A stretch of 64,000 nucleotides of DNA from Dorea longicatena (GTDB taxonomy: Bacteria; Bacillota; Clostridia; Lachnospirales; Lachnospiraceae): positions 1,381,501 through 1,445,500 of the forward strand of contig NZ_CP100126.1 in assembly GCF_024168045.1 (NCBI RefSeq), read 5' to 3'. The notes under the pieces are model-generated. The model was given only the letters and a program-made list of their open reading frames with translations, was not told where the DNA came from and did not search any database. Of this stretch, positions 33,931-42,584 are shown piece after piece. The position numbers and the translations under genes were made by a program. Each line of letters starts with the position of its first letter. The first letter of the stretch is position 1.

Positions 33931-36471
33931 ATGGCAGCAAAGTCTACCAAAAGTAAAACAACTGGAAAAAAGACGAATACGACAGCAAAAAAGCCGTCTT
34001 CGAATAAAAAAACAACAAGAAAAACAACGAAAAAAACAACCGGAAAAAGAAAAACTGCCGGCCGGAAATCAACCGGAAACGGTAATAGTTTTCTGATAGA
34101 TGAGATTCTGATCTGGACAACTCTTGCAGTCAGCATTATTCTTCTGATCAGTAATTTTGGCATTGCAGGATTCTTAGGAGATGCGATATCTGGATTTTTA
34201 TGGAATGTCTTTGGCGTTGCAGCGTATGTGATCCCTTTTATCCTGTTCGGACTTGTATCATTTCTGATATCGAATAAAGACAACCGCAATGCATATGTCA
34301 AGAGTCTGATCGGCGTGATCCTTCTGATCCTTGCAGAAGTATTGTTACACCTTATCGATGACATGGGCGGCAAGATCGGAAAATCTGTAGCATCTGTTAT
34401 GACACCTGCAATCGGTGTGGCAGGAACTTATGTTATTACGATCATCTTTATGATCATTTGTCTCGTCATTATCACCGGAAAGTCAGCATTAAGAGGTGTA
34501 AAGGCCGGTAGTGATAAGGCATATGCGAGAGCAAGAGAAGATGCCAGACGGCACAAAGAACTTGCAGAAGAACGAAAACGCGAACGCATGGAACAGCGGA
34601 CGCAACGTGAAAGAGAACGGGCAGAAGCGGAAGCTTCCGGCACGGAAAAACGAAGAGACAAACATGTAGAAGGGGTTTCCTTTGATACCTCTATTGCGAA
34701 GAAATCACCGGAAGTAAGAGAACTTCCGATCGATCCAAAGACAGCGAAAGGACCGGAAAAACCAGAATTTGTCATTCACCGTGCGGATCCGGAACCGGAA
34801 GCATCTGATACGGCAGATACGGCAGTTGCAGGAACGGAACCTGTTAAAAACGCTGCAGAATCTGCAGCAGGTACAGCACCGGAAGAAAAACCAACGCGGC
34901 GGAAAAATCCTAAGATGGGTGTTGCAGGAATGGCAGATGAAGTTGCGGATGTTGCAGCCAGTGTTGCAGCCGATTCTACAAAACCGAAAAAGGCATACAA
35001 ATGTCCGCCGTTATCCCTGCTTCAGCACGGAAAACGTGGCGGCGGTGAGTCGGATGCACATTTGCGTGAAACAGCTATGAAGTTACAGCAGACACTGGAA
35101 AACTTCGGTGTAAATGTAACGATTACGAATGTAAGCTGTGGTCCGTCTGTCACCAGATATGAATTACAGCCGGAAATGGGTGTTAAGGTCAGCAAGATCG
35201 TCGGACTTGCCGATGATATCAAGCTGAATCTTGCAGCCGCAGATATCCGTATTGAGGCTCCGATCCCCGGAAAAGCAGCAGTAGGAATCGAAGTCCCGAA
35301 TAAAGAGAACAGCGCAGTTATGCTGCGTGACCTTCTGGAATCACCGGAATTCCAGAACAGCCCTTCCAAGATATCATTTGCCGTCGGTAAAGATATCGGA
35401 GGAAAGACAGTCGTTGCGGATATCGCAAAGATGCCGCATGTCCTGATCGCCGGTGCGACCGGTTCCGGAAAATCCGTATGTATCAACACCCTGATCATGA
35501 GTGTGTTATACAAAGCGGATCCCGATGAAGTAAAACTGATCATGATCGATCCGAAGGTCGTAGAGCTGAGTGTCTATAACGGCATTCCACATCTGCTGAT
35601 TCCGGTTGTCACCGACCCGAAAAAAGCAGCAGGTGCACTGAACTGGGCAGTGGGAGAGATGTCCAGACGTTATCAGGCATTTGCCAAATATAACGTCCGC
35701 GATATGAAGGGATATAATGAGAAGATCAAAAACCTCGGCGTGCAGACAGAAGAGGGGGAAAAGCTCGATCCGATGCCGCAGATCATTATCATCGTCGACG
35801 AGCTTGCCGATCTGATGATGGTTGCTCCGGGAGATGTGGAAGAAGCCATCTGCCGTCTGGCACAGCTTGCCAGAGCAGCCGGAATCCATCTGGTGCTCGC
35901 AACACAGAGACCATCTGTGAATGTCATCACCGGATTGATCAAAGCAAATATGCCTTCCAGAATCGCATTTTCTGTATCATCGGGAGTCGATTCCAGAACG
36001 ATCATTGATATGAACGGGGCAGAAAAGCTTCTCGGAAAAGGTGATATGCTGTTCTATCCATCCGGATATCAGAAACCGGCCAGGGTGCAGGGTTCCTTTG
36101 TGACGGATAAGGAAGTACAGCAGGTTGTGGAATATCTGCGTGAGCACAACGGAGATGTTACATATAATCAGGAAATAGAGACTCACATGAATACGGTTCC
36201 GACCGGCAATCCACTTAGCGGAGCAGGCGGAAATGATGATAATGAAAATGATGCATATTTTGCAGATGCAGGAAGACTGATTATCGAAAAAGAAAAAGCA
36301 TCCATCGGAATGTTACAACGGGCTTTTAAGATAGGATTTAACCGTGCGGCAAGAATTATGGATCAGTTATGTGAGGCAGGAGCTGTCGGACCGGAAGAGG
36401 GGACAAAACCTCGGAAAGTTCTGATGTCTTCTGAAGAATTTGAACAATATTTGAATGAGAAAAATGGATAA
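33931..36471 (+). CDS. ftsK: DNA translocase FtsK/SpoIIIE
   Basis: An 846-residue septal DNA pump. Lys/Thr-rich N-terminus (about 1-50), four hydrophobic helices (about 55-180), a charged and Ala-rich linker (about 190-370), an alpha/beta DNA motor (about 370-770) with HVLIAGATGSGKSVCINTLIMS (Walker A), IIIIVDELADLMM (Walker B) and LATQRPSVNVITGLIKANMPSR, and a winged-helix gamma domain (about 780-840) with SIGMLQRAFKIGFNRAARIMDQL, which reads orienting DNA sequences. In sporulating bacteria one such protein (SpoIIIE) packs the chromosome into the forespore. Only this homologue is in the window. Confidence 0.95.
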   Translation: MAAKSTKSKTTGKKTNTTAKKPSSNKKTTRKTTKKTTGKRKTAGRKSTGNGNSFLIDEILIWTTLAVSIILLISNFGIAGFLGDAISGFLWNVFGVAAYVIPFILFGLVSFLISNKDNRNAYVKSLIGVILLILAEVLLHLIDDMGGKIGKSVASVMTPAIGVAGTYVITIIFMIICLVIITGKSALRGVKAGSDKAYARAREDARRHKELAEERKRERMEQRTQRERERAEAEASGTEKRRDKHVEGVSFDTSIAKKSPEVRELPIDPKTAKGPEKPEFVIHRADPEPEASDTADTAVAGTEPVKNAAESAAGTAPEEKPTRRKNPKMGVAGMADEVADVAASVAADSTKPKKAYKCPPLSLLQHGKRGGGESDAHLRETAMKLQQTLENFGVNVTITNVSCGPSVTRYELQPEMGVKVSKIVGLADDIKLNLAAADIRIEAPIPGKAAVGIEVPNKENSAVMLRDLLESPEFQNSPSKISFAVGKDIGGKTVVADIAKMPHVLIAGATGSGKSVCINTLIMSVLYKADPDEVKLIMIDPKVVELSVYNGIPHLLIPVVTDPKKAAGALNWAVGEMSRRYQAFAKYNVRDMKGYNEKIKNLGVQTEEGEKLDPMPQIIIIVDELADLMMVAPGDVEEAICRLAQLARAAGIHLVLATQRPSVNVITGLIKANMPSRIAFSVSSGVDSRTIIDMNGAEKLLGKGDMLFYPSGYQKPARVQGSFVTDKEVQQVVEYLREHNGDVTYNQEIETHMNTVPTGNPLSGAGGNDDNENDAYFADAGRLIIEKEKASIGMLQRAFKIGFNRAARIMDQLCEAGAVGPEEGTKPRKVLMSSEEFEQYLNEKNG

Positions 36472-36504
36472 AAGATAGTATTCACAGTAGGAGGATGGCA
36501 TAAG

Positions 36505-37746
36505 ATGAGATGTAGGTATTGTGGTCAGAGAATACCTGAAGGGGAATTGTATTGCAGACATTGCGGAAAAGAGGTCCGCATTGTTCCGGACTACAACCCA
36601 TTAGATGATATGCTTACAGCACAGATCAAAGGTGCAATAGATGGTGATGAAGATATATACAATGACTCATATACGACACGTTCAACCCGAAATAGAAATA
36701 ATAGAAATGCGGGAAGAACTGCAGGGGCAGCAAGAAATGCTTCCGGCCGCAATCGGAACACCAGCCATAGTGGCGGCCTGCAGATGAGCGAAGAAGAACG
36801 CAGGCGTAGAAATCGTGAACGTGCAAGACAGAAAGCAAGACATAAGAAAAAGAAAAAACGCGCTTTATTACTTGCCCTGTTTTTGCTTCTGATCATAGCA
36901 GTGGTCGGCGTATTTGCTTACCTGACATCGTATATCGGTGCAGTGAACAAAGGAAATCGGGCGCTTGGCCGGAATGACTATACGACCGCCGAGGACAGCT
37001 TCCGCAACGCACTGGCAAAAGATGATACCAGACCGGAAGCCTATACCGGCCTTTCCAATGTATATCAGGCACAGGACAATGCAGATAAAGCAGAACGTTT
37101 ATTTACATCTGCACTGAAAAAGCAGGGGGAGAATATAGAATTATACCGTGCATGTATCAAATTCTATATTCGTTCTGATCAGAAAGAGAAGATTCCGGAA
37201 CTTCTGGATGAAGCTGATTCTTCGATATCAGACGCACTTCCGGAATATATAGTAAAAACTCCGAAATTCAGTCTGGATGACGGAGAAGATTATGATGATG
37301 TCCAGCAGTTAAAGCTGACGGCAGCATCCGGATGTAAAATTTATTACACAAAGAATAAGAAAAAACCAACAACAGGAAGCCGCAAGTATACCGGACCGAT
37401 CCAGATTGAAGAAGGTGACACAACTATCTATGCAATTGCGGTAAATAAAGCCGGCATTCCAAGTCTCCCTGTAAGGAAATCATATACCGTAGAACTTCCA
37501 ATTGAGGATGCACCGGCAGTATCTCCGTCAACCGGACAGTACAGCAGTGCCCAGGAGATTGAGATTAAAGTACCGGATGGATATACGGCATATTATACAA
37601 CCGACAAGTCAGAACCGACAACTTCATCCACGAAATACACCGGACCGGTAGAGATGCCGGAAGGCGAGACTATCTTTAAGGCAGTGCTTGTCAATGCCAA
37701 GGGAAGAGTCAGTGGAATTACAACCAGAAATTATGTATTGAATTAG
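36505..37746 (+). CDS. Zinc-ribbon, single-TM, TPR and chitobiase-type domain protein
   Basis: 413 residues with a modular layout. An N-terminal zinc ribbon (CRYCGQRIPEGELYCRHCGKE) is followed by a basic, Asn/Arg-rich stretch (about 45-125), one transmembrane helix (about 120-145), TPR-like repeats (about 150-240: NKGNRALGRNDYTTAEDSFRNAL, TGLSNVYQAQDNADKAERLF) and two CHB_HEX_C-type beta repeats (about 255-330 and 338-413), both containing KYTGP. The zinc ribbon would be inside and the TPR and beta repeats outside. No function is known to me. It may couple cytosolic signals to a cell-surface partner. Confidence 0.7.
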   Translation: MRCRYCGQRIPEGELYCRHCGKEVRIVPDYNPLDDMLTAQIKGAIDGDEDIYNDSYTTRSTRNRNNRNAGRTAGAARNASGRNRNTSHSGGLQMSEEERRRRNRERARQKARHKKKKKRALLLALFLLLIIAVVGVFAYLTSYIGAVNKGNRALGRNDYTTAEDSFRNALAKDDTRPEAYTGLSNVYQAQDNADKAERLFTSALKKQGENIELYRACIKFYIRSDQKEKIPELLDEADSSISDALPEYIVKTPKFSLDDGEDYDDVQQLKLTAASGCKIYYTKNKKKPTTGSRKYTGPIQIEEGDTTIYAIAVNKAGIPSLPVRKSYTVELPIEDAPAVSPSTGQYSSAQEIEIKVPDGYTAYYTTDKSEPTTSSTKYTGPVEMPEGETIFKAVLVNAKGRVSGITTRNYVLN

Positions 37747-37780
37747 TGTCATACAGAAAGATGACAAGAGAGGCATATAT

Positions 37781-38188
37781 ATGGAACCTGGATTAGCTTT
37801 CACATTATGCGGGTTGGGAATTTGTTTTCTGATTCCGGCCTTTATCTTAGGATTTGTTAACAAGAGTAAAACAACGAGATGCACAGTTACAACAGTTGCA
37901 ACAGTGAAGGATATTTTGGATAAAAATTCCGGAGACAGTCTGAGTTTCTATCCATTATACGAGTACGAAGTTAATAATGTCCTATATACGAATACTGGTG
38001 CATATCTATCACATCATGTCCCACAGAAGGGGGCAAAAATCGAGATACGATATAATCCAGACAATCCAAAGAAGTCGTATATTCCGGGCTACGATACCAA
38101 AGTATATAAGTTATTAAGCATTATATTCAGTGTGATTGGTATGATTCCAATACTTGTTTGTGCCATCATATTCTTTGCAATTAATTAA
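37781..38188 (+). CDS. DUF3592-family membrane protein
   Basis: 135 residues with a hydrophobic helix at each end (about 5-25 and 108-133) and an outer domain YPLYEYEVNNVLYTNTGAY...IRYNPDNPKKSYIPG typical of DUF3592. Function unknown. AAGAGAGG lies before ATG 37781. It follows the zinc-ribbon gene by 34 bp and may be co-transcribed. Confidence 0.7.
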   Translation: MEPGLAFTLCGLGICFLIPAFILGFVNKSKTTRCTVTTVATVKDILDKNSGDSLSFYPLYEYEVNNVLYTNTGAYLSHHVPQKGAKIEIRYNPDNPKKSYIPGYDTKVYKLLSIIFSVIGMIPILVCAIIFFAIN

Positions 38189-38241
38189 GTTATTACAGTC
38201 GGTTGATGGCTAGAGAATGCAGACTCTCAAAAGAAAATGCC

Positions 38242-38275
38242 AGAGGCTCTGTTTTATACAGGGTCTTTCTTTTTG
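38242..38275 (+). terminator. Terminator after the DUF3592 gene
   Basis: Eleven-pair stem with several G-T pairs, from AGAGGCTCTGT to ACAGGGTCTTT, then CTTTTT. Confidence 0.6.
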
Positions 38276-38348
38276 ACTAAATTGCATGAAAGCAATTCGC
38301 GAGGGCTTGCCCAGTAGGAAAAGAGAGAAACTGATCATAATCTTTGAT

Positions 38349-38389
38349 AAAAAAGTCAGGTTGATTATATTTAATCTTCCTGACTTTTC
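38349..38389. terminator. Terminator of the padR operon (minus strand), usable both ways
   Basis: AAAAGTCAGG / CCTGACTTTT with an inner GATTA/TAATC stem; on the minus strand it ends in six T after the gene at 38411-39100. Confidence 0.75.
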
Positions 38390-38410
38390 TACATAATTAG
38401 CTAATATTTT

Positions 38411-39100
38411 CTATATATCATTAAAAGCATACTCTCGTGGCAGATTCCTCTTTGCACCGATAATGTATAGAATTGCCGGCATATAACAGGAAAAAAAGAT
38501 AATAACCTGCATAAGAAGCGGAAGCTTATAATTAAAATGTCCTACAGACGCTCCAGCATTAAAAATCATATAAAGAGTAGCCACGATATCAAAGATAACT
38601 GCCGTTACCAACAAAATCTTTCCATTATTAACAAGCTGTGCAGACTTTTCGGTTGTGCCACAATCGCGTTCAGCGATATTTCCAAATGATAAAGATAGCA
38701 AAAAGAAAGTAAGACCAATTGCTGCAACAAATAATACAAGTAATCCGGTTTGTGCAAGTTCGGACGGAATTATAATTGTATAAAATAATGCAAGTAATAG
38801 GATTAGTGAAAAAAGTGCTGTTCCAAGAATTCCTGTTAATTGATAATAAATTCCGGCACCTTTTAACAGATAGCGACCACCTGGAGCCTTGCTGCCCCCG
38901 ATAGAGTAAAGCAATTCATCACAAAATTCAGTTGGGGTCATGTCCAAAACATCTTCAAAATCTTCTCCACGTTTTTCAGCTTCAAGAGCCATTCCGGTAA
39001 GATCCCGTTCAAATTGCCTAATTTCAGAATCTAACAAAGGAAAGGTACGGATATGGCGCATCATTTGCCGTATTATTTTTTGATCTTTTTTATTCAACAT
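38411..39100 (-). CDS. PadR-associated membrane protein (HAAS/DUF1700-like)
   Basis: 229 residues. The soluble helical N-terminus (about 1-85), including IRTFPLLDSEIRQFERDLTGMALEA, resembles the HAAS domain found in partners of PadR regulators. Four hydrophobic helices (about 88-220) follow. Proteins of this kind are thought to relay membrane signals to PadR or act as anti-regulators; the role here is inferred from context. ATG 39100 is chosen for the GGAGG site 9 nt upstream, which lies in the last codons of padR. The two genes are separated by 4 bp. Confidence 0.7.
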   Translation of the reverse strand: MLNKKDQKIIRQMMRHIRTFPLLDSEIRQFERDLTGMALEAEKRGEDFEDVLDMTPTEFCDELLYSIGGSKAPGGRYLLKGAGIYYQLTGILGTALFSLILLLALFYTIIIPSELAQTGLLVLFVAAIGLTFFLLSLSFGNIAERDCGTTEKSAQLVNNGKILLVTAVIFDIVATLYMIFNAGASVGHFNYKLPLLMQVIIFFSCYMPAILYIIGAKRNLPREYAFNDI

Positions 39101-39104
39101 GATT

Positions 39105-39431
39105 TTATACCTCCGTATCAAATACCTGGTTTACAGATTGGGATATCTGTTTCCAGTTTGTTTTAAATTCGTTCAAATATTCTACTCCATCTGGTGTAAT
39201 GGAATAATATTTTCTGCTTGGACCCAGTGGAGAAGGCTGCATCTCAGAGGTAATAATTCCTTTTTTTTCAAGACGAACCAATAATGGATAAATGGTTCCT
39301 TCCTTTATATCTTTAAATCCATAACCCAGAAGAGTTGTAACAATTTCATAACCATAAGATGTATTTTGGGATAATATTTTTAAAATACATCCTTCTAATG
39401 TTCCACGCATTAATTGAGATTTATCATACAT
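39105..39431 (-). CDS. PadR-family transcriptional regulator
   Basis: 108 residues, the small PadR form: MRGTLEGCILKILSQNTSYGYEIVTTLLGYGF (start of the winged helix), EGTIYPLLVRLEKKGIITSEMQPSPLGPSRKYYSITPDGVEYL (recognition helix and wing), then a C-terminal dimer helix. Such regulators often control ABC exporters and respond to antibiotics. The divergent neighbour here is an ABC permease-like ORF. Promoter on the minus strand: TTGTCA, 16 bp, TATAAT within 39466-39496. Confidence 0.9.
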   Translation of the reverse strand: MYDKSQLMRGTLEGCILKILSQNTSYGYEIVTTLLGYGFKDIKEGTIYPLLVRLEKKGIITSEMQPSPLGPSRKYYSITPDGVEYLNEFKTNWKQISQSVNQVFDTEV

Positions 39432-39510
39432 TGCATCACCTGATATTTTCTAATCTATTTATCAATATTATAACATAGCCAGAAAACATGACAATAGATA
39501 AGTAATCGAA

Positions 39511-39569
39511 TTGACAATAACTACTATGTGGTGTAAAGTAGAACTATACTATTATGCGGAGCAAAGTAG
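39511..39569 (+). promoter_or_regulatory. Promoter and 17-bp direct repeats between padR and the chimeric permease gene
   Basis: TTGACA (39511-39516), 17-bp spacer, TAAAGT (39534-39539). Two direct repeats, TATGTGGTGTAAAGTAG (39525-39541) and TATGCGGAGCAAAGTAG (39553-39569), differ at three positions and are spaced 28 bp apart. They could bind PadR or a response regulator. Confidence 0.45.
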
Positions 39570-39605
39570 CTAGTTGCAGATTACAAAATGAAGAGGGGAA
39601 TGAAG

Positions 39606-41621
39606 ATGTTAACAAAAATAATCTATAAAAATTTTCGAAGTAATTTAAAGAATTATATTTTGTTTTTCTTGAGTAATATTGTTGCAATTATGGAGCTGTT
39701 TGTATTTTATGGAATTCGTTCGATTATTAAAAATTCGATTACAGATAAAGTTACAGCAGAAGCATTAAAAACAGATTTTCAAATTGCAGTAGGTATTATT
39801 GCTGTAATTACATTGATGTTAATGTTTTATGCTATGAAATGTTATATCAAACTTAGAATTAAAGATTATAGCATGTTTCTTATATTAGGAATGAAGAAAA
39901 AAGCTGTCAGCCTTTTATTATTATTTGAATATTGTATTGGTTGTGTTATTTCTCTTATTTTGGGGATTGGAACAGGAAGAATTCTTCTTTATATCATCCA
40001 GAGATTATTAGTAAAGTATTATCCTCAATATATACGGATGTATGTGTTAAGATATCAGATTTATAAAAATGTATGCTTGGGAAGTATCTCAATCATGATA
40101 TTGGTATTTGTTGTATTGCTGATATGGTTAGATGGACGAAGTCTTGGAATGCTCATGGCAGAAGATAAAAAGAATGAGAAAAGACCTATAAGTTATATGT
40201 GGATTATATTGGCAGTTATTGGAATTGTCTTGATGATGGCCGGCATAATTTTATATTGCGGTTCAGACACGCAATATTTGTACGCACATGGTGTTTTATT
40301 GATGGGATTAATATTGGCAGTAGTTTTTGGACTTGCATTATTCTTGAATTTGCTTAAAAAATGCAAGAATTTTTATTATCGATATATGCTGGATCTGAAT
40401 CAATTATATAGCAGATATCTGAACCATATGATTTTATTGATACTTCTTATTGTGGTTCATTTCTTCTCATTGTCGTACCTTGTTGTACAAACGGCTGAAC
40501 TATTGCCGCTTGATCAATATAGAAACCAATATCCTTATGACATGATCTGGATAACAGAAAAGGGCAATAAAGAATACGCAAAAAAATTAGCTTCTACATA
40601 TAATGGAACATTAACCGAGGTACCTATGATGCGTGTATCCACATATTATGGGGCAAATCATATTGGAATTTCAGAGAAAACGTATAGAAAGCTTTCAAAA
40701 TCGCCGGCGTTAAATTTAAAAGAAAATCAAATAGCCGTTAGAATAGAGAATTCTGATGAAAAACAAGAAGACATCAAAGATTCTGCTTATTGGGAAGGAT
40801 ATAGTACATTATATGCAGGTAAATATTTTGGAAAACAAGATTCAGATACACTAATTGATGTAAAGAAAAATAAAGATATACATTTCAATATACAATCAAT
40901 TTGTACACAAACAGTATGGATTCTAATCGATGCAATGCTGGATACATGGGAAGCAGAACATCAGATATTAATATCTCAATTAGAGGAACAGGAAAAGCAT
41001 GCATTACAAACGAAAGTCAAGATTTTGGAAGAACGCTATCAAGAAATGTTAAAAAGCCGAAAAGTGGTTCATGATATGAAGAACCATATTCTAGCGCTCA
41101 AGAACTATGATCAAGAGCAGAACTGGCCCGGATTGCATGAATATCTGAATGAACTTAGTGATGATATGCTGGAATATAATTTTCATGTCTGGACTGGAAA
41201 TCATATGCTGGATATGATCTTAAACCAAAAGGAAAAGGATGCACAGAATCAAAATACCGTTATGCAGATTGATACAGAAGTCTTTTCGACACTCCCTTTT
41301 ACAGACCGGGAAATCATATCCCTTTTTGGGAATCTATTGGATAATGCGTTGGAAGCCTGTGAGAAAATCAATGATAAAAAGCGTTGGATAAAGATTAAGA
41401 TAAAAAAGAAAAATCTATTGTTATATATTGAAATTGCAAATGCATTAGAGGAAATGCCGAAGCAAATTCAAAAAGAATTCGTTTCGAATAAAAAAGATAA
41501 TGGACTTCATGGATATGGAATGAAGAATATACAGGATATTATAAAAAAGTATGATGGAATCTTCGAATATAAGGTATATGAAGATCATCTGATATTTATG
41601 ATTTCTATCTATAATAACTGA
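39606..41621 (+). CDS. Chimeric ORF: BceB/FtsX-like ABC permease fused to AgrC-type histidine kinase domain
   Basis: 671 residues in one frame. Residues about 1-295 look like a bacitracin-type (BceB) FtsX permease with seven hydrophobic helices (LTKIIYKNFRSNLKNYILFFL, YSMFLILGMKKKAVSLLLLFEY). About 296-435 resemble the start of its large outer domain. From about 445 the sequence is an AgrC/GHKL kinase: coiled coil, the H-box SRKVVHDMKNHILALKNY (phospho-His), FGNLLDNALEACEKI (N-box) and LHGYGMKNIQDIIKKY (G-box). The last permease helices and the kinase's own sensor helices are missing. By BceB topology the kinase would face outward, so it is probably a deletion product. Start ATG 39606 with AGAGGGG upstream. 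Confidence 0.75.
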   Translation: MLTKIIYKNFRSNLKNYILFFLSNIVAIMELFVFYGIRSIIKNSITDKVTAEALKTDFQIAVGIIAVITLMLMFYAMKCYIKLRIKDYSMFLILGMKKKAVSLLLLFEYCIGCVISLILGIGTGRILLYIIQRLLVKYYPQYIRMYVLRYQIYKNVCLGSISIMILVFVVLLIWLDGRSLGMLMAEDKKNEKRPISYMWIILAVIGIVLMMAGIILYCGSDTQYLYAHGVLLMGLILAVVFGLALFLNLLKKCKNFYYRYMLDLNQLYSRYLNHMILLILLIVVHFFSLSYLVVQTAELLPLDQYRNQYPYDMIWITEKGNKEYAKKLASTYNGTLTEVPMMRVSTYYGANHIGISEKTYRKLSKSPALNLKENQIAVRIENSDEKQEDIKDSAYWEGYSTLYAGKYFGKQDSDTLIDVKKNKDIHFNIQSICTQTVWILIDAMLDTWEAEHQILISQLEEQEKHALQTKVKILEERYQEMLKSRKVVHDMKNHILALKNYDQEQNWPGLHEYLNELSDDMLEYNFHVWTGNHMLDMILNQKEKDAQNQNTVMQIDTEVFSTLPFTDREIISLFGNLLDNALEACEKINDKKRWIKIKIKKKNLLLYIEIANALEEMPKQIQKEFVSNKKDNGLHGYGMKNIQDIIKKYDGIFEYKVYEDHLIFMISIYNN

Positions 41622-41643
41622 TAAGGATAGGGGGATGAAAAGT

Positions 41644-42132
41644 ATGTTGAAAAAAATATTTTTTAAACTGCTGGGAGAAAGGAAAAAGGATTACATAAGA
41701 GTTATTTTAAGTGGAATCTTCTGTATATCGGTCGTATTTTTTTCTACGTCTGTTGGCAGCAGTCTTGTTTATATATCAACGGGACGACGGGCAACTATGA
41801 CAGAATTAGTAATGGAAGTTGAAAAGAATTTTATTTTGCCGTATACTGGAATTTCTGCAACAGAATATAAACGCCTTACAGGAAAGCAGGTTCATTTAAA
41901 AAATGATGAAATATACGTTGTATACCAATGGGACCGAAGCGAATATGGAACAATTGGTCTGGATTTCGGAAAGCTGAAACCAAGATTATACACCGGATGC
42001 GCTACTGCAGATATCTGGATTTATACTGCGAGAACATTACCAGGTAATAAATTTACAAGAAAATATACAATTAAGGGAAACGACAGAAGAATCATTACCG
42101 GGAATTTTAAAACAAAGATATCTTTTCCCTGA
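41644..42132 (+). pseudogene. Truncated FtsX-like permease N-terminus
   Basis: 162 residues from ATG 41644 (AGGGGG upstream): MLKKIFFKLLGERKKDYIRVILSGIFCISVVFFSTSV with one clear membrane helix, then about 100 residues resembling part of an outer domain (GISATEYKRLTG is similar to GISEKTYRKLSK in the preceding ORF). The frame ends abruptly at 42132 where an ABC ATPase begins in another frame. Normal permeases of the type exceed 600 residues, so this is a remnant. Confidence 0.7.
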
Positions 42133-42584
42133 AGGATGAGGAACTTACCATTTTCAGACGAAGAAAAATCGGCTTTGTATTTCAGGCATATAATCTGGTG
42201 CCTGTACTAAATGTATACGAAAACATCGTGCTTCCAATCGAACTGGATGGCGGTAAAGTCGATAAGGAATTTGTAAAAAAAATAACAGAGACACTGGGGC
42301 TCGACCAGAGACTTGACGCTCTTCCAAATCAGCTCTCAGGAGGACAACAGCAGAGAGTTGCCATAGCCAGAGCATTGGCGGCAGAGCCTGCCATAATTCT
42401 TGCGGATGAACCCACCGGAAACTTAGACGGACGTACAAGTCAGGACGTATTGGGTCTTCTGAAGGTGACAAGCCAGAAGTTCTCGCAGACGATTGTGATG
42501 ATTACCCACAACGAGGAAATCGCCCAGCTTGCGGATCGCATAATAAGAATTGAGGATGGACATATTCAGGAGAGAGCAGTATGA
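42111..42584 (+). pseudogene. ABC transporter ATPase lacking the Walker A part
   Basis: Readable in frame from about 42111 as NKDIFSLKDEELTIFRRRKIGFVFQAYNLVP (Q-loop), then [16 protein letters not shown] (signature), [13 protein letters not shown] (Walker B) and IVMITHNEEIAQLADRI (H-loop). This is a MacB/LolD-type ATPase, normally about 230 residues with a GPSGSGKST loop near residue 40. The first 65 or so residues are absent, with a stop codon directly before. It could at best be expressed from GTG 42198 as an inactive piece. Its stop overlaps the start of the next permease gene, as in an intact operon. Confidence 0.85.
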
